Source: Chrysomallon squamiferum
Taxonomy: Eukaryota; Mollusca; Gastropoda; Neomphalida; Peltospiridae
Reading direction: 5' to 3'
Assembly: GCA_012295275.1 (NCBI GenBank)
Contig: CM022670.1
Coordinates: 18,465,198 to 18,529,197 of the forward strand
DNA length: 64,000 bases
Each line of letters begins with the position of its first letter. Position 1 is the stretch's first letter. The position numbers and the translations under genes are program-made. Under the pieces are notes generated by a model. The model was not told where the DNA came from. It did no database searches and saw only the letters and a list, made by a program, of their open reading frames with translations. This document shows positions 46,707 to 59,971 of this stretch, piece after piece.

Positions 46707-47229
46707 TTAACAACAACAATAGTAGAACAAGAAGGTTTAGCAGTGGTAGTGGTAATGATAATGACAAAGCGGTTATAATCATGGTAATTACCACGAAAAT
46801 GATAATAATGATGATAATGATAATGAAAACGATAATGCAGTGACGATGAAGATTAATATGACAACAGTTTTAAAAACTTACTACTGTTTTGTTTATTGTT
46901 CAAACTGTTAACGTAAAAGGGCAAAATATTTTCATAAGTAGAAAAATATTACAGCATGAAAGCTTATTTTATTTATATGAAGATACATATACATACAGAT
47001 AGAGAGAGAGAGAAACCCCAAATAATAATAATAATTTTAATCAATAAGCTTTTATTAAATTCTTACATCAACGTTGTTTTTGCTTGTTTTGTATGATGGG
47101 GGACACAGGAAAGACAGAAAGACAGAAAGAAAGAAAGAAAGAAATAACTCAAAACTATAGGAAGTATATTTTAAATATGCCTAATAGATGTTCTTTAATC
47201 TGTCTACTTTAATAATAAAACAGTAAATA

Positions 47230-47990
47230 TTCCGAATGCCAGAGACGGCTATCTTTTTACACCCGTTAAAATTACTTCATTTTAAGATCGGTGGACACGG
47301 CCGTTATCTGCAATCTTTCGTATCACATGAATGTTGATGGTCCACGCCCGCTGCACACGGTACACATCCCAGCCATTATGGCATTTAAACTTTGCACTTA
47401 CTTCAAATCCACCTCACTCTATAAACTTATCCTGTTTCAATTTAGCCTGTAATTCTGGTCCGCCGAGATGTCATTTTAAACCCGCTCCTAAAGTGGTCCA
47501 CTTCTTCTCGTAGAAGGTTGTTGATGAAGATGAAACGTCTTTATAATATCCTTTTGTGAAAAGAGATAAATCTTATTTTGACTTGTTTTTATTTATTATT
47601 ATTTTCTTTAAAGAAAAAAAATATATATGTAACAGCAACATGATAGAGTTTAGAGTTTATAGGGCGAGCTCTACAGATTCAATCGTGGTACATCACACCT
47701 TTTCGAGGAAGATGATATTTGCGATTAAGGTGTGTTTTGAAAGGTTGGTAATATGCCCCATGCTAGCTGAAAGACGGGAGCAGACCTCTTCATTTGTCAT
47801 TACAGACTTGTCAAATAATGCAACGGAAATGATGTTAACAATTAACAATATAATGTGTTATAATAGACACTCTAAAGTTACATATAATTGAGCTTGGATG
47901 GTGTTACATTGTCAAACAAACAGAGTGTTGGTTTGCACCTTGATTTTTGTGTTAAATTATTAAACGTCACGGATGTCTGCCTTCTTTCTA
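47230..47990. other. Complex sequence without recognised gene
   Basis: Moderately complex, with a 111-codon frame at 47556-47891 that matches nothing I recognise and begins in a T-rich repeat. Confidence 0.3.
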
Positions 47991-49132
47991 GCTTTTATTC
48001 TTTCTTTCTGTATGTCTTTTTATTTTTACACTTCTCTCTCTCTTTTTTTTTTTTTTTTTTATTATTATTATTTTTTTTTTTTTTTGCTCTCTGAATCTGT
48101 TTTATCTTTTAAAACTCTAAAAGCGTTTGGCTGTTCCTCGTTCAAAACTTAGTACTATATTTTCTATCTATCTCTATCTATCAATCTATCTGTCTATCTA
48201 TATCTGTCTATCTATCTGTCTATATAAACACACACAGTCACACAGAGATACATACACTTGCTCCCTTTCCTTCCTTCTCTGTTATCGTTATCTCCGAGTG
48301 TTTGTTGATTTAAGTAAACCTTAACAGGTAAAGCCAAATGAATTCTGTGAAAGTCTTTATTTTGATGAATGTTCGGACTCGATTGGTATTATTGGCAGTA
48401 ACAGTGCCAAGCTGCCTATAGTCATCAAAAATACTTCACTCGTTTCAATAATAAAACACTGTCGTGAACTAGTTAACATACTTAAATTTTCAATTTTGGA
48501 AACGTACATTGTAAAAAACATGCCTAATTAAGAATAATTATCTTAATAATGATTTCATGATTCTAAATAGATAAGTGATTTAGAAAAATCTGAAATAAAA
48601 TGACTATTAGTTTAATCATATCTCAGGCTTTTTCAAAGTATTAATAATTAGATGTTAATCATACACTGCGTTTTGTTTTAGTAAAATCTAAGAAAAGATT
48701 CTTTCTGCTGATTATTAACTCTGTATATTTTGTATATTTGATAGACTTGTCGAGGTACACACGACTGGTAAAAGACGTATGATAACCAGTCAAAACATCA
48801 GCACACACTAACAGTTATACGTAAATGTGGATCATCATTAATTGTTATTTTCTCATAGTTTTCATTTCACAGTGCTGCTAAAAATTAATGTTAATGCTAA
48901 GTAATAAATGTATATATTTTTACATATTTGTTTCCTTTCTGAAAGCTTCTTTTTCAAAAAGAGACAACAGCTTGTGAGACAACAGCTTGAAACAATATGT
49001 AGACTTTCATTAACGTAAGAATTCTTAAGACAACAGGGACAGCTCTTCAAACTCTGGGACGATTACATTTCAGAAGAAAATAATCGAAACAGCCTTCGAG
49101 AAAATGTGCGCATCTACAGGATCTCTTTGGAA

Positions 49133-49206
49133 TGGGGACGTTTTGGCCGAGGTACGTTTTGGCTGAAGTATTTTGGCTGGGAGACGTTTTTGACTGGTAC
49201 CCCAAC
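49133..49206. repeat. Short diverged minisatellite, unit about 16 bp
   Basis: Four diverged copies of GACGTTTTGGCYGAGG-like units in tandem. Confidence 0.7.
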
Positions 49207-49562
49207 ATGCCACTGAACGGCAGTCAAAGAGGTTTGAATCGAAATCATGTCTTATTTCAAAATATTCCCAAAAGTTATATATATATAAAAAAAAAAAAAA
49301 AAAAAATGTTACAAAAATGTAAAAAATGCTTTAAAGTTAAACATCTATCTTTCATTTTGTATTAACTTTCTAACTGCTAATCAACAGTTCTACATGAAAA
49401 CTACAGAATCGGCCATGTACAAGTATTCACACTCACCCATCTGGAACTATCAGCCTGAACTGACTGAGCCTGAACTATTAATCAAGTGTGATCCGCGGGT
49501 CACAGGTACGAAGCGTGTGTCAAAGATTGCCTTTGACCCGGCACCAGTCGATTGTTAGTGCT

Positions 49563-49711
49563 AAATGAACCTAGGCTGTTGTAATCTGGTGGCAAGAAAA
49601 CGAATAACTCCATTGTCGTAAAATCACGGCTGCAGGAAATCTCGGCGTCTACTATACTACTTACTGAATTTATCTTAGGAAGGAATCCAAAAACACTTTT
49701 CACTTTATGGG
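49563..49711 (+). repeat. Duplicated non-coding block A1
   Basis: About 150 bases related to 58144-58294. Shared words in order are ATGAACC, GGCAAG, GTAAAATCA, TTTAT-TTAGGAA and CTTTTCACTTTATGGG. Confidence 0.75.
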
Positions 49712-50115
49712 ACGGTCTGTGTATGCCTCGGCCGGACATTTTCCAAGTGTTTTAAGTTCGCAGTCCTTTTTCTGTTTTCCCGATACAACAAAATCATTGT
49801 GTTTCGCAATGCTGGAGAAATGAATTTGCTTTTAAATTATAAGCATTTCTGCTGAAATAGAGTCACTTTATTTTCTTCTTTCTAGTTATAATTATCATAA
49901 TAAAATTCATTTAATAATCGTTGTTTAAAAAATATGTTTAAGTTTTGTTGAATAAATGTACATAAATTCCTTAAATCCTGGCCATCTAAAAATTATTTTT
50001 TCAGTTCGTAGTATGCTAAGTGTAAATTAAAGGCCTAAAATCTGCAACGTTTTGATTTGATTCATAACTGGTAGTTTTAAGTTGATTTAATCTATCCTCT
50101 TCTTCTTAATTTTTT

Positions 50116-50116
<1 letters not shown>

Positions 50117-50176
<60 letters not shown>
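50117..50176. repeat. (TAA)n repeat
   Basis: About 60 bases of TAA units. Confidence 0.95.
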
Positions 50177-50178
<2 letters not shown>

Positions 50179-50469
50179 TTTTTGAAAAATATTTTAAACA
50201 AACAAGAAAACAGTATTTTTTTAAAAAGTGTATTGTCGTTCAGAGCGGGTCAATCTCCAAACAACAATTCTTGACATTCCGTTATGATTCAAAGCAGAAA
50301 CTACAATGTGTTAAACACGTGACCCAGACGCATATTACCACATACCTTGTTCATTTCCTAAAACAAATTACGAAAATAAAAGAAAAAGATAAGAAAAAAA
50401 AAAAAAAAAAAAAAAAAAACATTAAAAAATTCAAAATTAGCATGCACGGAAAAATTCATTTCATTTGAC

Positions 50470-51060
50470 AATATGGATGCCGACTGCCTACCACCACTGA
50501 CAAATTCGGGCTGATGCTATTTTACGGGCGACGGCACAACCCCATCACATCATGTCAAAACGTCGCAGCGGTCGTCAACGTCATTCTGTTATGGAATGGA
50601 ATTAGGCGGCTCTCGTCTGACGGGGCCAGTCACAATAGGTTTGTGGAACGATGACAATGCCGGCTATGCTGGTGCCACGATTTATCAAAATTCTTCGCGG
50701 AAGAAATCCCCAGAGGTAGACTTCCCATGTCACAACCAATCCGCGGAGGTAATGCGTCTGGCGCCAATTTTCGCTGACCCGTTTGGCACGCGCGACTCTC
50801 GAGCATTAAGTTTCCTGCGAGGCATGTAAATTTGCTTGTATGGTTACGTCACTAAACAAATGCAGGTGTTATGCCTTTTATGAGATCTGTAGATCACGGA
50901 ACTCGACTGACTGTTGTTGGTAAGGTAAAATACTGGAGGTTCCCCCGTAAAGAGACACCTGTGGGAAACAAACGTTTCCATAAGCACGACCGATAGCATT
51001 AAACAGCTGCAGGTGAACCGCATATCACTGATGTAGCGCTCAGTTAAATGATTTTGTGTC
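50470..51060. other. CpG-rich complex island (candidate promoter or enhancer)
   Basis: The longest GC-richer island, with CAACCAATCCGCGG near 50737 (CCAAT-box-like) and TGGCGCCAATTTTCGC near 50759 (E2F-like). A 77-codon frame at 50596-50829 is not recognisable. It could be a promoter of an unseen transcript. Confidence 0.4.
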
Positions 51061-51456
51061 TAGAGGATATTTATTTACTTATTTATTTACTTATTTATTT
51101 ATTTTTACTATATCTTGTATTTCTTGGTGTTTACTTTTACTAGAGCTTGGTTTTATCTGTATTATTGATAAAGTTTTTAACAAATGTTTATTCTGAGTTT
51201 GTACGTGTCCGTCTTGGTGGGACATTATGTGTACTCTTTTTATGCTTGTATACTTACTGTATGAGTGTCCGCGAGTATTTCACTGTTTCTTAATGAAGCA
51301 GCATGCATTACAAACAACATAGTACTATAAATAGTAAATCATAAATTATTATTAACTGTATCTGATATACAAGCAGTTGTAAGATTTCGTTATGTCGAAC
51401 ACATTATTATTATTATTACCGTTGTTGTTATTTTGTTATTATTTACTGATTTTGTT

Positions 51457-51488
<32 letters not shown>

Positions 51489-52240
51489 TTGGTGGATTAT
51501 GCGAGTATGAATGAAAAAAAAAAACAATTTTTTTATTCACTATGCTACCTATTCATTAGGAATATATAGTCACTAAATGCATAAGAACGATAAATACATA
51601 TAGCTTCACAGTTATATCACTATCTTTATTATTCCAAAAAAGAAATAATTATTTATTCTGACGGTATTTATTTTTTTAATACAGCCCAGCATAGACCTAC
51701 AAGAATATTTGATATTCTTTTAGTCGTTTTTTTGTTTTTTTTTTTTTGCAAATACCTTTGCTTGAAAAAAGTAAATTTTATATCAAGAATGACTTGTCAA
51801 AACAAACTCAGACTAACAAGAATTACTTTGTATTAAGTATACACATCTAACAGCACTTCAAAACGAGGAAAATTGTAAACCAGTCTTCATATCCGCTAAC
51901 ATATGGTTTTACTAATAGCTTAAACGTTATCTAATTACGTATATGTTGTATGTAAACATTAAATCATCACAGGAAACTATTTGTGATGTTACGCATGATT
52001 ATGAGATTTAGGAAACAGCCATACACAGAGATTACCACAGTAATAGTCAGTGAATGTTTATCTGTCTCTTCGCTTCAACAACCATTAATCATGGCGGGCT
52101 GTTTTGCATAGACTGATCTCTGTTAATTAATTACGCTCGTCATATGACCAGTCTGTCTTCAGAATAGTCTTGATGAACAAGTACTTGTGTCAGAACTTAG
52201 AACGTGTACAGATTGGTTTGTTCTACCAACATTAATTTTC
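51061..52240. other. AT-rich non-coding stretch
   Basis: TTTA repeats near 51070-51102 and 51465-51491, otherwise AT-rich. ATCATGGCGGGC at 52088. No gene. Confidence 0.5.
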
Positions 52241-52730
52241 AGCAAAGATGATTCACTTTTCTGAGGAAAACCATCTTTCAGAATTACTAAAATATCTATA
52301 AATTTCTTCTTTTGAAGTATTATGGTAAAACTGAAACGGCATAGTGTGCGATTTTAACAGTTTATGCAAACAGCTGTCGCGATCTTTAACAGAATTAGTG
52401 TCTTTATACCTGTTCAACAAAAAGCATAATATAATAATGCCTACGGGTATCCATTTTAGAGATCCATTACGAGAAGTGGATTGACTTTGTATATTATATT
52501 TCATCATTGAGAAAGAGATCACAGCTACATTTATGTTTTCATTCCCAAGAGAACAGCAAATAATTCCAAAGAATAAAAATATGAATGTATCGAACAAAAG
52601 ACATTGATCTATTAATGCAAAATAATTGTATTCCACGAAACAGAATATCAGTTGTATTGCATTTGTCTTTTCAGTGAAATATAATATTATCTGTCTGTGT
52701 TTCTGCATCTCCCTGATTCTATCCCCATCC

Positions 52731-52732
<2 letters not shown>

Positions 52733-52784
<52 letters not shown>

Positions 52785-52788
52785 GTCT
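52733..52788. repeat. (CT)n microsatellite
   Basis: CT run ending in GTCTGTCT. Confidence 0.97.
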
Positions 52789-52933
52789 AACTTTTAATAC
52801 TAAAATAAATATGGGTCTCTGATACGATCTTCTTCACCAGAGGCGAAGCTCATGTTTTATTTATGCACCGATCATGACGATTCAGCGGAACTAATTCTCT
52901 GGCCATCAGTCTAATACACTGTTCACCAGTCTA

Positions 52934-53099
52934 ATCGGTTTGGGATGGCCTCAGGTGGACTGCTGGCTTGTGTCATTTTCCGCTGCGCGACTTCTCCCAG
53001 GGCTAACTCCAGTCAATATTTCCGAGTCATTGATTCCCTAACATGGCAACCCCCTGCCCTGGTATTCCCTAGGGGCTCGAGGGGTCAACCCAAACCGAT
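52934..53099. mobile_element. Possible 166-bp inverted-repeat element (MITE-like)
   Basis: The left end ATCGGTTTGGG matches the reverse complement of the right end perfectly over 11 bases. Similarity continues more weakly (TGGCCTC against TGACCCC). No clear target duplication. Confidence 0.4.
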
Positions 53100-53429
53100 A
53101 CATTATGAAGTCTTCAACTAGGATCGATCTTGACGGAGCGGCAAAATTGTATACGAAAATTGTTGCCATGGCGGCGAAGTTTCAAAGACTTTATGATGTT
53201 TCTTCACAATCCAGCGAGTGTTCATTAGTCTGCGAAATGGACGAAGATATATTATTAAAATGTCTGAGTTGTTTCTCGCCCTTAATCACTGTAAAGAAAA
53301 TGTGTTGGATGTCTCTGTTAAATGAGACAGCGCCCTGAAAAGTTTCAGCTGTAAAGTGCCGGCTGTTAGTTAATGAGGAATAAAATATGAGATACAAACG
53401 TAAAAGAAATAGTAACTTTAGTGATGTTC

Positions 53430-53700
53430 CTGTTACGACTTCTACTTCTACTGCTGCTATTACTACTACTATACCAACAATTACAGATACTACTACTACT
53501 ACCACTACTACTCTACTAATATAACTACCACTGTTACAATATTACTACCACTGCCACTACTACTACTATTATTACTAACTGTTACTACTTCTAGTTACCA
53601 CTAATGATAATAATAATAATGACAACAAGAGCAACAAGAGCAAAAACAAGAAGAAGAAGAAGAACAACAACAACAACAACAACAATAATAATAATAATAA
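53430..53700. repeat. Degenerate TAC/ACT then AAC/AAG/TAA repeats
   Basis: Diverged trinucleotide tract; antisense Val-rich frame is an artefact. Confidence 0.8.
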
Positions 53701-53989
53701 AATAACCATCAAATAGTTTTTTACATTACATTTTACAAACAAATTGGTATGCACTGCGGTACATTACTTGTTGAAATAAAGAGAGAAAAGAAAACAATCC
53801 ATAATTCATTAATTTTGTCACAGACTGTGACATACTATGGATTCCTCATTAAATAAAAAACATTGAATAACGTATAAAATAGCTGTAAGAATCTTCTAAT
53901 TATTTAAAAAACAAAACGATAAAAGAAGTACTAATGTATATAACTCTTTTCCTAACATTGAAAATATTATAATAATAATATTAAAATAA

Positions 53990-53991
<2 letters not shown>

Positions 53992-54040
<49 letters not shown>

Positions 54041-54082
54041 GTTATTCCTATTGTCGTTATAATTATAATAATAATAATAATT
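53992..54082. repeat. (ATT)n and (TAA)n repeat
   Basis: ATT units to about 54041, then a short spacer and TAA units. Confidence 0.93.
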
Positions 54083-54639
54083 TTTATATACAAAAAAATA
54101 TGTAAAAAATATTTCATGTTATAAATAACAAAAATGGAGTTATGAAATATTAAATTATTATTTTCAACGCTCAAACGACAACATTAGTCCGTCCAATAAA
54201 TATATATACCACAGCAGCTGTAGATTAACATCAAACCAATAATTAACACAGATAAACAAATAAAAAGAAACAAAATTATGAAAAGAAAGCTAATAAATAA
54301 AATTATTTTGAAAAAATTAATACAAATATTGGACCGTCACTCAAATAATAAGTAATTTAAAATAAGATTTAGTACATTAACAAAGACATAAACTGAGGCA
54401 GACGGATACACACACATATCTACACGCGTATGCATAAATAATTAAAAAAATAAACGAAAACAAGAAGATAAACAGGAGAAGAACTATAAAGGCAATAACT
54501 GCAAACAGTCATATAAATAGTAAGTGTAAGCAACGTGAAAATTTAAAAACGAAGACCACCAACAAAGTTTTGAAGAAAAAAAAAATAAAAAAAAAAAATT
54601 GTGGCTTCAGCTTTAAAATTCAAGAATACAATCGTCTGA

Positions 54640-54860
54640 AGCCTAATATAAAATTGTTATAAAGCAGCGTTTGAAATGCTTCGATATTTATCAGTTGTTA
54701 CGAGTCTGTAATCTACACCCACACGGGCAGGGAGGTTTGATCAACGGTTTGAAACTGGAGATTGCTCGATCGAAACGTCTGAAGTTGCTAGAAACCATTT
54801 AACGTAACAGCTGTCTTTTAACGTTTGCAGTTTGTGTAGTGTACAGGTGCGAGTACCAGT
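54640..54860. other. Small complex island
   Basis: Unique, CpG-bearing sequence in otherwise AT-rich DNA. No coding signal. Confidence 0.3.
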
Positions 54861-55259
54861 TAATATTTAAAGAATGAATTTGTATAAAATAAAATTAAAA
54901 AATTATATAACCTTTAGTGAAATGTCGAAACTGAAAAACAGTTTGTATTATTAAATTAAATCAATTTTTAGAATACTGAGAGTAACTGTGAGAAATATGT
55001 AAGTAAAATAATAAATATATGTATATTAATCAAACTGAATTACATTATATTACACATACACACACGCGCACACACACACATACACGCACACATGTGTTTG
55101 TGTAATAATTAATAAAAATAAAAATAAATAAATAAATAAATATCATTACCATGATCTAATAATAATAATTATTATTTTTATCAACATAATTAAGACGATC
55201 ATTATAGATGGTATATAAATAATAAGAATATATATTTTTTGTATTGGTATAGTGATGGT

Positions 55260-55990
55260 ATTCATGAATAAGATACTCATCGTAGTCTTTGGCAAGCCTT
55301 TCTTTACAAACTTTGACTCCAGCAAAATTAATGTCACCCATCATCCAAGATGATGTTTCTTGAAAGCTCGTGGGATTTCATCACCTCTAAACGTTCTCAG
55401 GCTTCTTATTGTGACGTCATTTCAAATTCGGGTGACGGGGAGATTGTGATCGCTTGTCTGGTTCGCTTGACACGCGGCCATGACGCCAACTTCAAACTTG
55501 ATTGGAAGCTAAATTTTGCAAGTTACAACCTTGAAATTAGGTTTCCACGAGAAATTAATAGACTCCCTCGTTATCGAGAGGTTTTATCTGCAAAATTTCA
55601 AGACACCAATATCTTTCGCGACGGCCCTCGAATTCTCTGACTCTCAATTATGTATACTTGAAACCAATTACTAATTCGGTAGGCGTTTACTTCGCCTGTC
55701 TTTTCAAGTTGGCAATTTTCCAGTCGGAGAACTTGAATTTAATCTTTATGAAATCACACTAAGGAGACGCACCAGCGCGCATGAATCGTGGTTGGGGGTC
55801 GGCGCCGGCTGTCAAATGATCAAATGGGTGGACCGTTCTCGTAATAGGGTATTCTCCAGGTCGGGTAGCTGAACAAAAGGTTCTGACGATCAGTAGACGT
55901 TTATTGGCAAATTAGATCTTGATCTGCTGGAATATAAACGAAGAGAATGGCGTGTGTTTGGTGATTTGTTTCTTTTCAGGCATATTGAAG
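55260..55990. other. CpG-bearing complex island (candidate cis-regulatory)
   Basis: About 700 bases of complex sequence including a perfect TGACGTCA at 55412-55419 (CREB/ATF site type). A 96-codon frame at 55350-55640 has no recognisable similarity. Confidence 0.42.
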
Positions 55991-56936
55991 AAATGTTAAA
56001 AAAAAAAAAAACCAAAACATGTGAGTGAGACTTAAAGTTTTATTAGTTCGGATTTTATACTAGAAGTACTTTTAAAAACTATAAAATAACAAAAATAACA
56101 ACAATAATAATAAGAAGAGGAAGACAAACACATTTGTAATAGTAATAACAATAAATAATAACAACAACAATAATAATAATAATAATAATGATATCACTAC
56201 TGTAATATTAGTAGTAGTATTAGTTTTACAATTAGTATTAGAAATAATAGTAGTAGTAACAGCTATATGAATGGTTGTAGTAGTAGTATTAGCAGTTATA
56301 GTTTAAAAAGTCTTTAATAGTAGTGGCAAAAATATAAATAATTTTTATGGTAGAGGCAAAATTTCGAAGTCAGGGTTGTCGCTGTCGAAATATTAGTAAC
56401 AATAGTTTTAATATAGTAGTAGTAAAAAATAAAAAGATAAAAAAGAGATGCAAAACACAACTTCCCCCAAAAACCCACTATCAACAATGAAATAGCAAGC
56501 AAAGACTCCTAAAGGCAATGGACAACCAACCACCTCCTCCATCAAACAAAACAACCAGAACAAGACAGAAAAATGAATTTGTTATAATTATATACGTAAT
56601 TCTTTTCTATTTTATTACATTGGAGGATTTTCCCTTAATAACATTTTCTTTCCACTTTACCGTGGTTTTCTCTAAACTGATACAGATGTTAATAAATTGG
56701 AAGAATGAACCCGGAGAGTCGTCAAAGGTTTCTATATCAAGTTCAGGCAGAGTTTAATAATTAAGGAAGTATGTAAATAAGTAAGAAAGTATGTTGGTAA
56801 CGCACGACTGAATAAAGAATGGTCGTCTGAAACATAAAAATGAAAACAGAATATCAAAATTAACGTCTTTATTTTTAACTATTTCTATTCCTCCGAGACA
56901 TTATGTGCATGCATACATATGCATGTGTGTGTGTGT

Positions 56937-56940
<4 letters not shown>

Positions 56941-57005
<65 letters not shown>

Positions 57006-57012
57006 TGTATTA
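56941..57012. repeat. (AT)n and (GTAT)n microsatellite
   Basis: AT run of about 50 bases then GTAT units. Confidence 0.96.
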
Positions 57013-57059
57013 TAAAGCTTGTATCTTTCAGATGGTAAAAAAACAAGAAAAGAAGAAAA

Positions 57060-57397
57060 CAAAAAAACAACCACAGATTATTTCCGGTTTCCAAAGCGGT
57101 TAATGAGGAAGCAGCGGCATTCCCTTCACTTCCCTGCATTTCTGTCTCGACCCGCCACTGTCGAACACACTTTGAATTAAATCTGTGTTTGATTTTGCAC
57201 GATGATCAACGTGCACACCTGCAAAAATAATTATGCATTGTTAGACAGATATGTTCTAATTTAGCACTTCGCACTAATCCTCTTCGGCTTTTTCCCCCCC
57301 CCCTTTCTATTTTCCTCCATTTCTCAGGGAGCATTCCGGTCGTGTCTGTTTCAGCAGAAGCACATGTTGTCCCCCACTGAGAGGACTGCCATAACTC
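57060..57397. other. Complex-sequence island
   Basis: CpG-bearing unique sequence directly left of the duplicated block. The 79-codon minus-strand frame is not recognised. Confidence 0.33.
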
Positions 57398-57580
57398 AAC
57401 ATCTTTCAACACTTGCCACAAAATGTGCTTCGAAACACCCGCCATATTGGATACAAATGTTACTGGTATTTAAAATAGCTCGTGCAAACCGGAAAGAGCC
57501 GATACATCATTAATATCAAACTATTACTTCTGAAACACCCTCTTTCTTTTTTCCACTCGTCTTTTACTGGTCAAAATGTA
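57398..57580 (+). repeat. Duplicated non-coding block A2
   Basis: Related to 58949-59092. The shared core includes TATTTAAAATAGCTCGTGCA followed by AACCGGAAAG. This copy has about 26 extra bases between two short CAACAC/AAACAC repeats. Confidence 0.92.
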
Positions 57581-57841
57581 ATAAAAACAGAGAATAAACC
57601 CATTTTAAAATGTTTTTATTATGATTACTTTTTCTAATATACGTCGTAGTTATATTAATAACATAAGCGAGAAATCTTCCTGTTAAAGTCACTTGGTTCA
57701 GTTTCTAATGGTTTGTTACTTGCTATTTAAAATGTTCTAATTCTTCTGGAAAATAACGTACTAATAATGTAGCAGTAATAATATAGCCGACAAAAAGTAA
57801 TAAAAATACTTATTTTACCTTCACATAGAAAAAACAAACAG

Positions 57842-57878
<37 letters not shown>

Positions 57879-58143
57879 CAACAACAACAACAACAAAATA
57901 AGTAAATTAATTAATTCTCTGACAATTAATCAGTTCATACAAATGTAATGATAAATATAAGTAAGCATGTGAAAATTATTATGAAAATATTCTGACTATA
58001 TTTAAGATAAATAAACTACATTCAAAATAAATACTATAAGTATCCAGCGATTGTTAAAATGACATAATAAGAACACAAAAATTTAATTAGACAAAATTTG
58101 TTCGCATCTAAAAGAAGCAAAACTTTAAATTATTTAAATATAA
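57581..58143. other. AT-rich spacer between duplicated blocks
   Basis: TAA/AAC repeat at 57843-57897. Otherwise featureless. Confidence 0.6.
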
Positions 58144-58294
58144 GATGAACCCAAAGAGTTGTTGTGTAATTGCTACAGGCAAGCATAAAACTAATTCTAC
58201 TGTTGTAAAATCATGGTTAAAACATTAGCGTCCACCATCCTACTTAGTGCATTTATTTTAGGAATTAATCAAACAGAACTTTTCACTTTATGGG
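58144..58294 (+). repeat. Duplicated non-coding block B1 (copy of A1)
   Basis: Same orientation as 49563-49711, diverged mainly by substitutions that lower its GC content. Confidence 0.75.
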
Positions 58295-58948
58295 GGAGAT
58301 AAAATAAGTAAATAAATGAATATTTTAAAAATGAAAACTCTTTAAAATTCATAATTATGTACCTGGGTCGATTTTTCTTAGTGGTAATCTTAGTGGTTTT
58401 GTTCTGTACTTTTCTGGAATAGATTAGGTTATAAAATATCAACATAGGTTATCATCTTTTTCTTTCTGTTTACAATATATCATTAGCTTAACACGAAAAC
58501 TATTAATTTAAAATGTCTTATAGACGTCAGTAAACATATGTTTATAATATAAATAAAAAAAAAATAATTAAAAAAAGGGATAAATTTAAATAGCGTTTCA
58601 TACATTAAACAAAAATAAAAACTGCTATAAACAGTAACAAAACTGATATAAAACTTTCTGTGTTCTCGTTAAGAGTTATATGGTTCATATTAATACATTA
58701 TTATTTTTTATTTATAACGTGTAACTGCCTTCTTGTGTATTTTAATAATAAAACAATGTTTGTTCGTTTATTATAATGTTAAAAAACAACAACAAAACAA
58801 CAAACAACTATTGTGCTTTAGTGCTATTGTTTATTCATTCATTATAATAATAATTTTTTTAAAAATAATAATTATAAAAATGAAATGAAACAAAATAAAT
58901 AAATAAATAATAAAATAAAATAAAATAAATAAGTAAATAATTTAATAT

Positions 58949-59092
58949 AACATCTTTCAGCACCCGCCAAACTGGATACAGATGTTACTAGTATTTAAAA
59001 TAGCTCGTGCAAACCGGAAAGAACCAAATATTAAATTTTGTTACATCTTCTCTTTCTTTTTTAATCTTCACATTTTCGGGTCAAAATTTGTA
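58949..59092 (+). repeat. Duplicated non-coding block B2 (copy of A2)
   Basis: Same orientation as 57398-57580, with the 26-base segment missing. Confidence 0.92.
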
Positions 59093-59329
59093 CGTATGTA
59101 GGTAAGGTGTTTATATACTCACATACACACACACATACAAACATAAATATATAATTATATGACAACAGAAACAAATTATTATATTTAAAATGTTAACTGA
59201 AAATGGAATGCAGCTGAATATATCACAAGATGAAATGTAAAAATCTCAGCTAAAAATGTAAAAATTCCATTCCATAATATAATATATAAATATTTAATAA
59301 ACTAGTTTATATAAGACAGTTCTGTGGAC

Positions 59330-59660
59330 AGTTAATTAGCGAGCGGTTTCTTTGGGTAGTTCCGTCTTTTCAGCCAGGTTCACAATCAAATCATAACGTT
59401 AATAGCCCAGATACAACTCCTAAAGCAAACTGACAAAGTCCCGCCATCTTTCTGCCCTCGGGCGTTGCTGTGCGCATGTCCGGCTTCTGACACTGGCTTC
59501 CTGTCTGTTTCATGCTTCCATTTGCCTGTCAAACGGATAACATAGGATATTCCATTTCCGCCATCTGCGACAAAAACATTTTTTTTTTTTTTCTTATTAA
59601 CACGGAAATAATGCCTTCGAGGTCTTTGTGCTAATCTGTCTACTATAATAATAGAAAGTA
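59330..59660. other. Complex-sequence island (candidate cis-regulatory)
   Basis: Two CCGCCATCT words (59441 and 59559) in CpG-bearing unique sequence. The minus-strand frame across it includes a poly-Lys repeat and is not a gene. Confidence 0.42.
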
Positions 59661-59914
59661 ATTTATTTAATAACTCACTGCTAAATTGAAAAAAAAAAAA
59701 AAAAAAAATAGAAGAAAGAAAAGGAACATGAACAAAACATCGGGCTTTGTTATTTTTAAAGAAAGGGTTGCACGCGTCTTCAAAGTAACTACATAAACCT
59801 ATTTCAAAAGCACTTGATATGAGCATCTTAGAGAAGTAAAAGACAGCAAAATTATACACGGAAATATGTCAAATAAAATAAAATAATAATAACAAAAATA
59901 AATATATAAATAAA

Positions 59915-59971
<57 letters not shown>

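Noticed and set aside
47556-47891. 111-codon frame as a possible gene
   Set aside because: No family resemblance, begins in T-rich repeat, no splice or promoter support.
55350-55640. 96-codon frame in a complex island
   Set aside because: Composition is protein-like but I recognise no motif. An island of this GC content can hold such a frame by chance.
59386-59859. 157-codon minus-strand frame
   Set aside because: Crosses poly-A and poly-T tracts and shows no family similarity.
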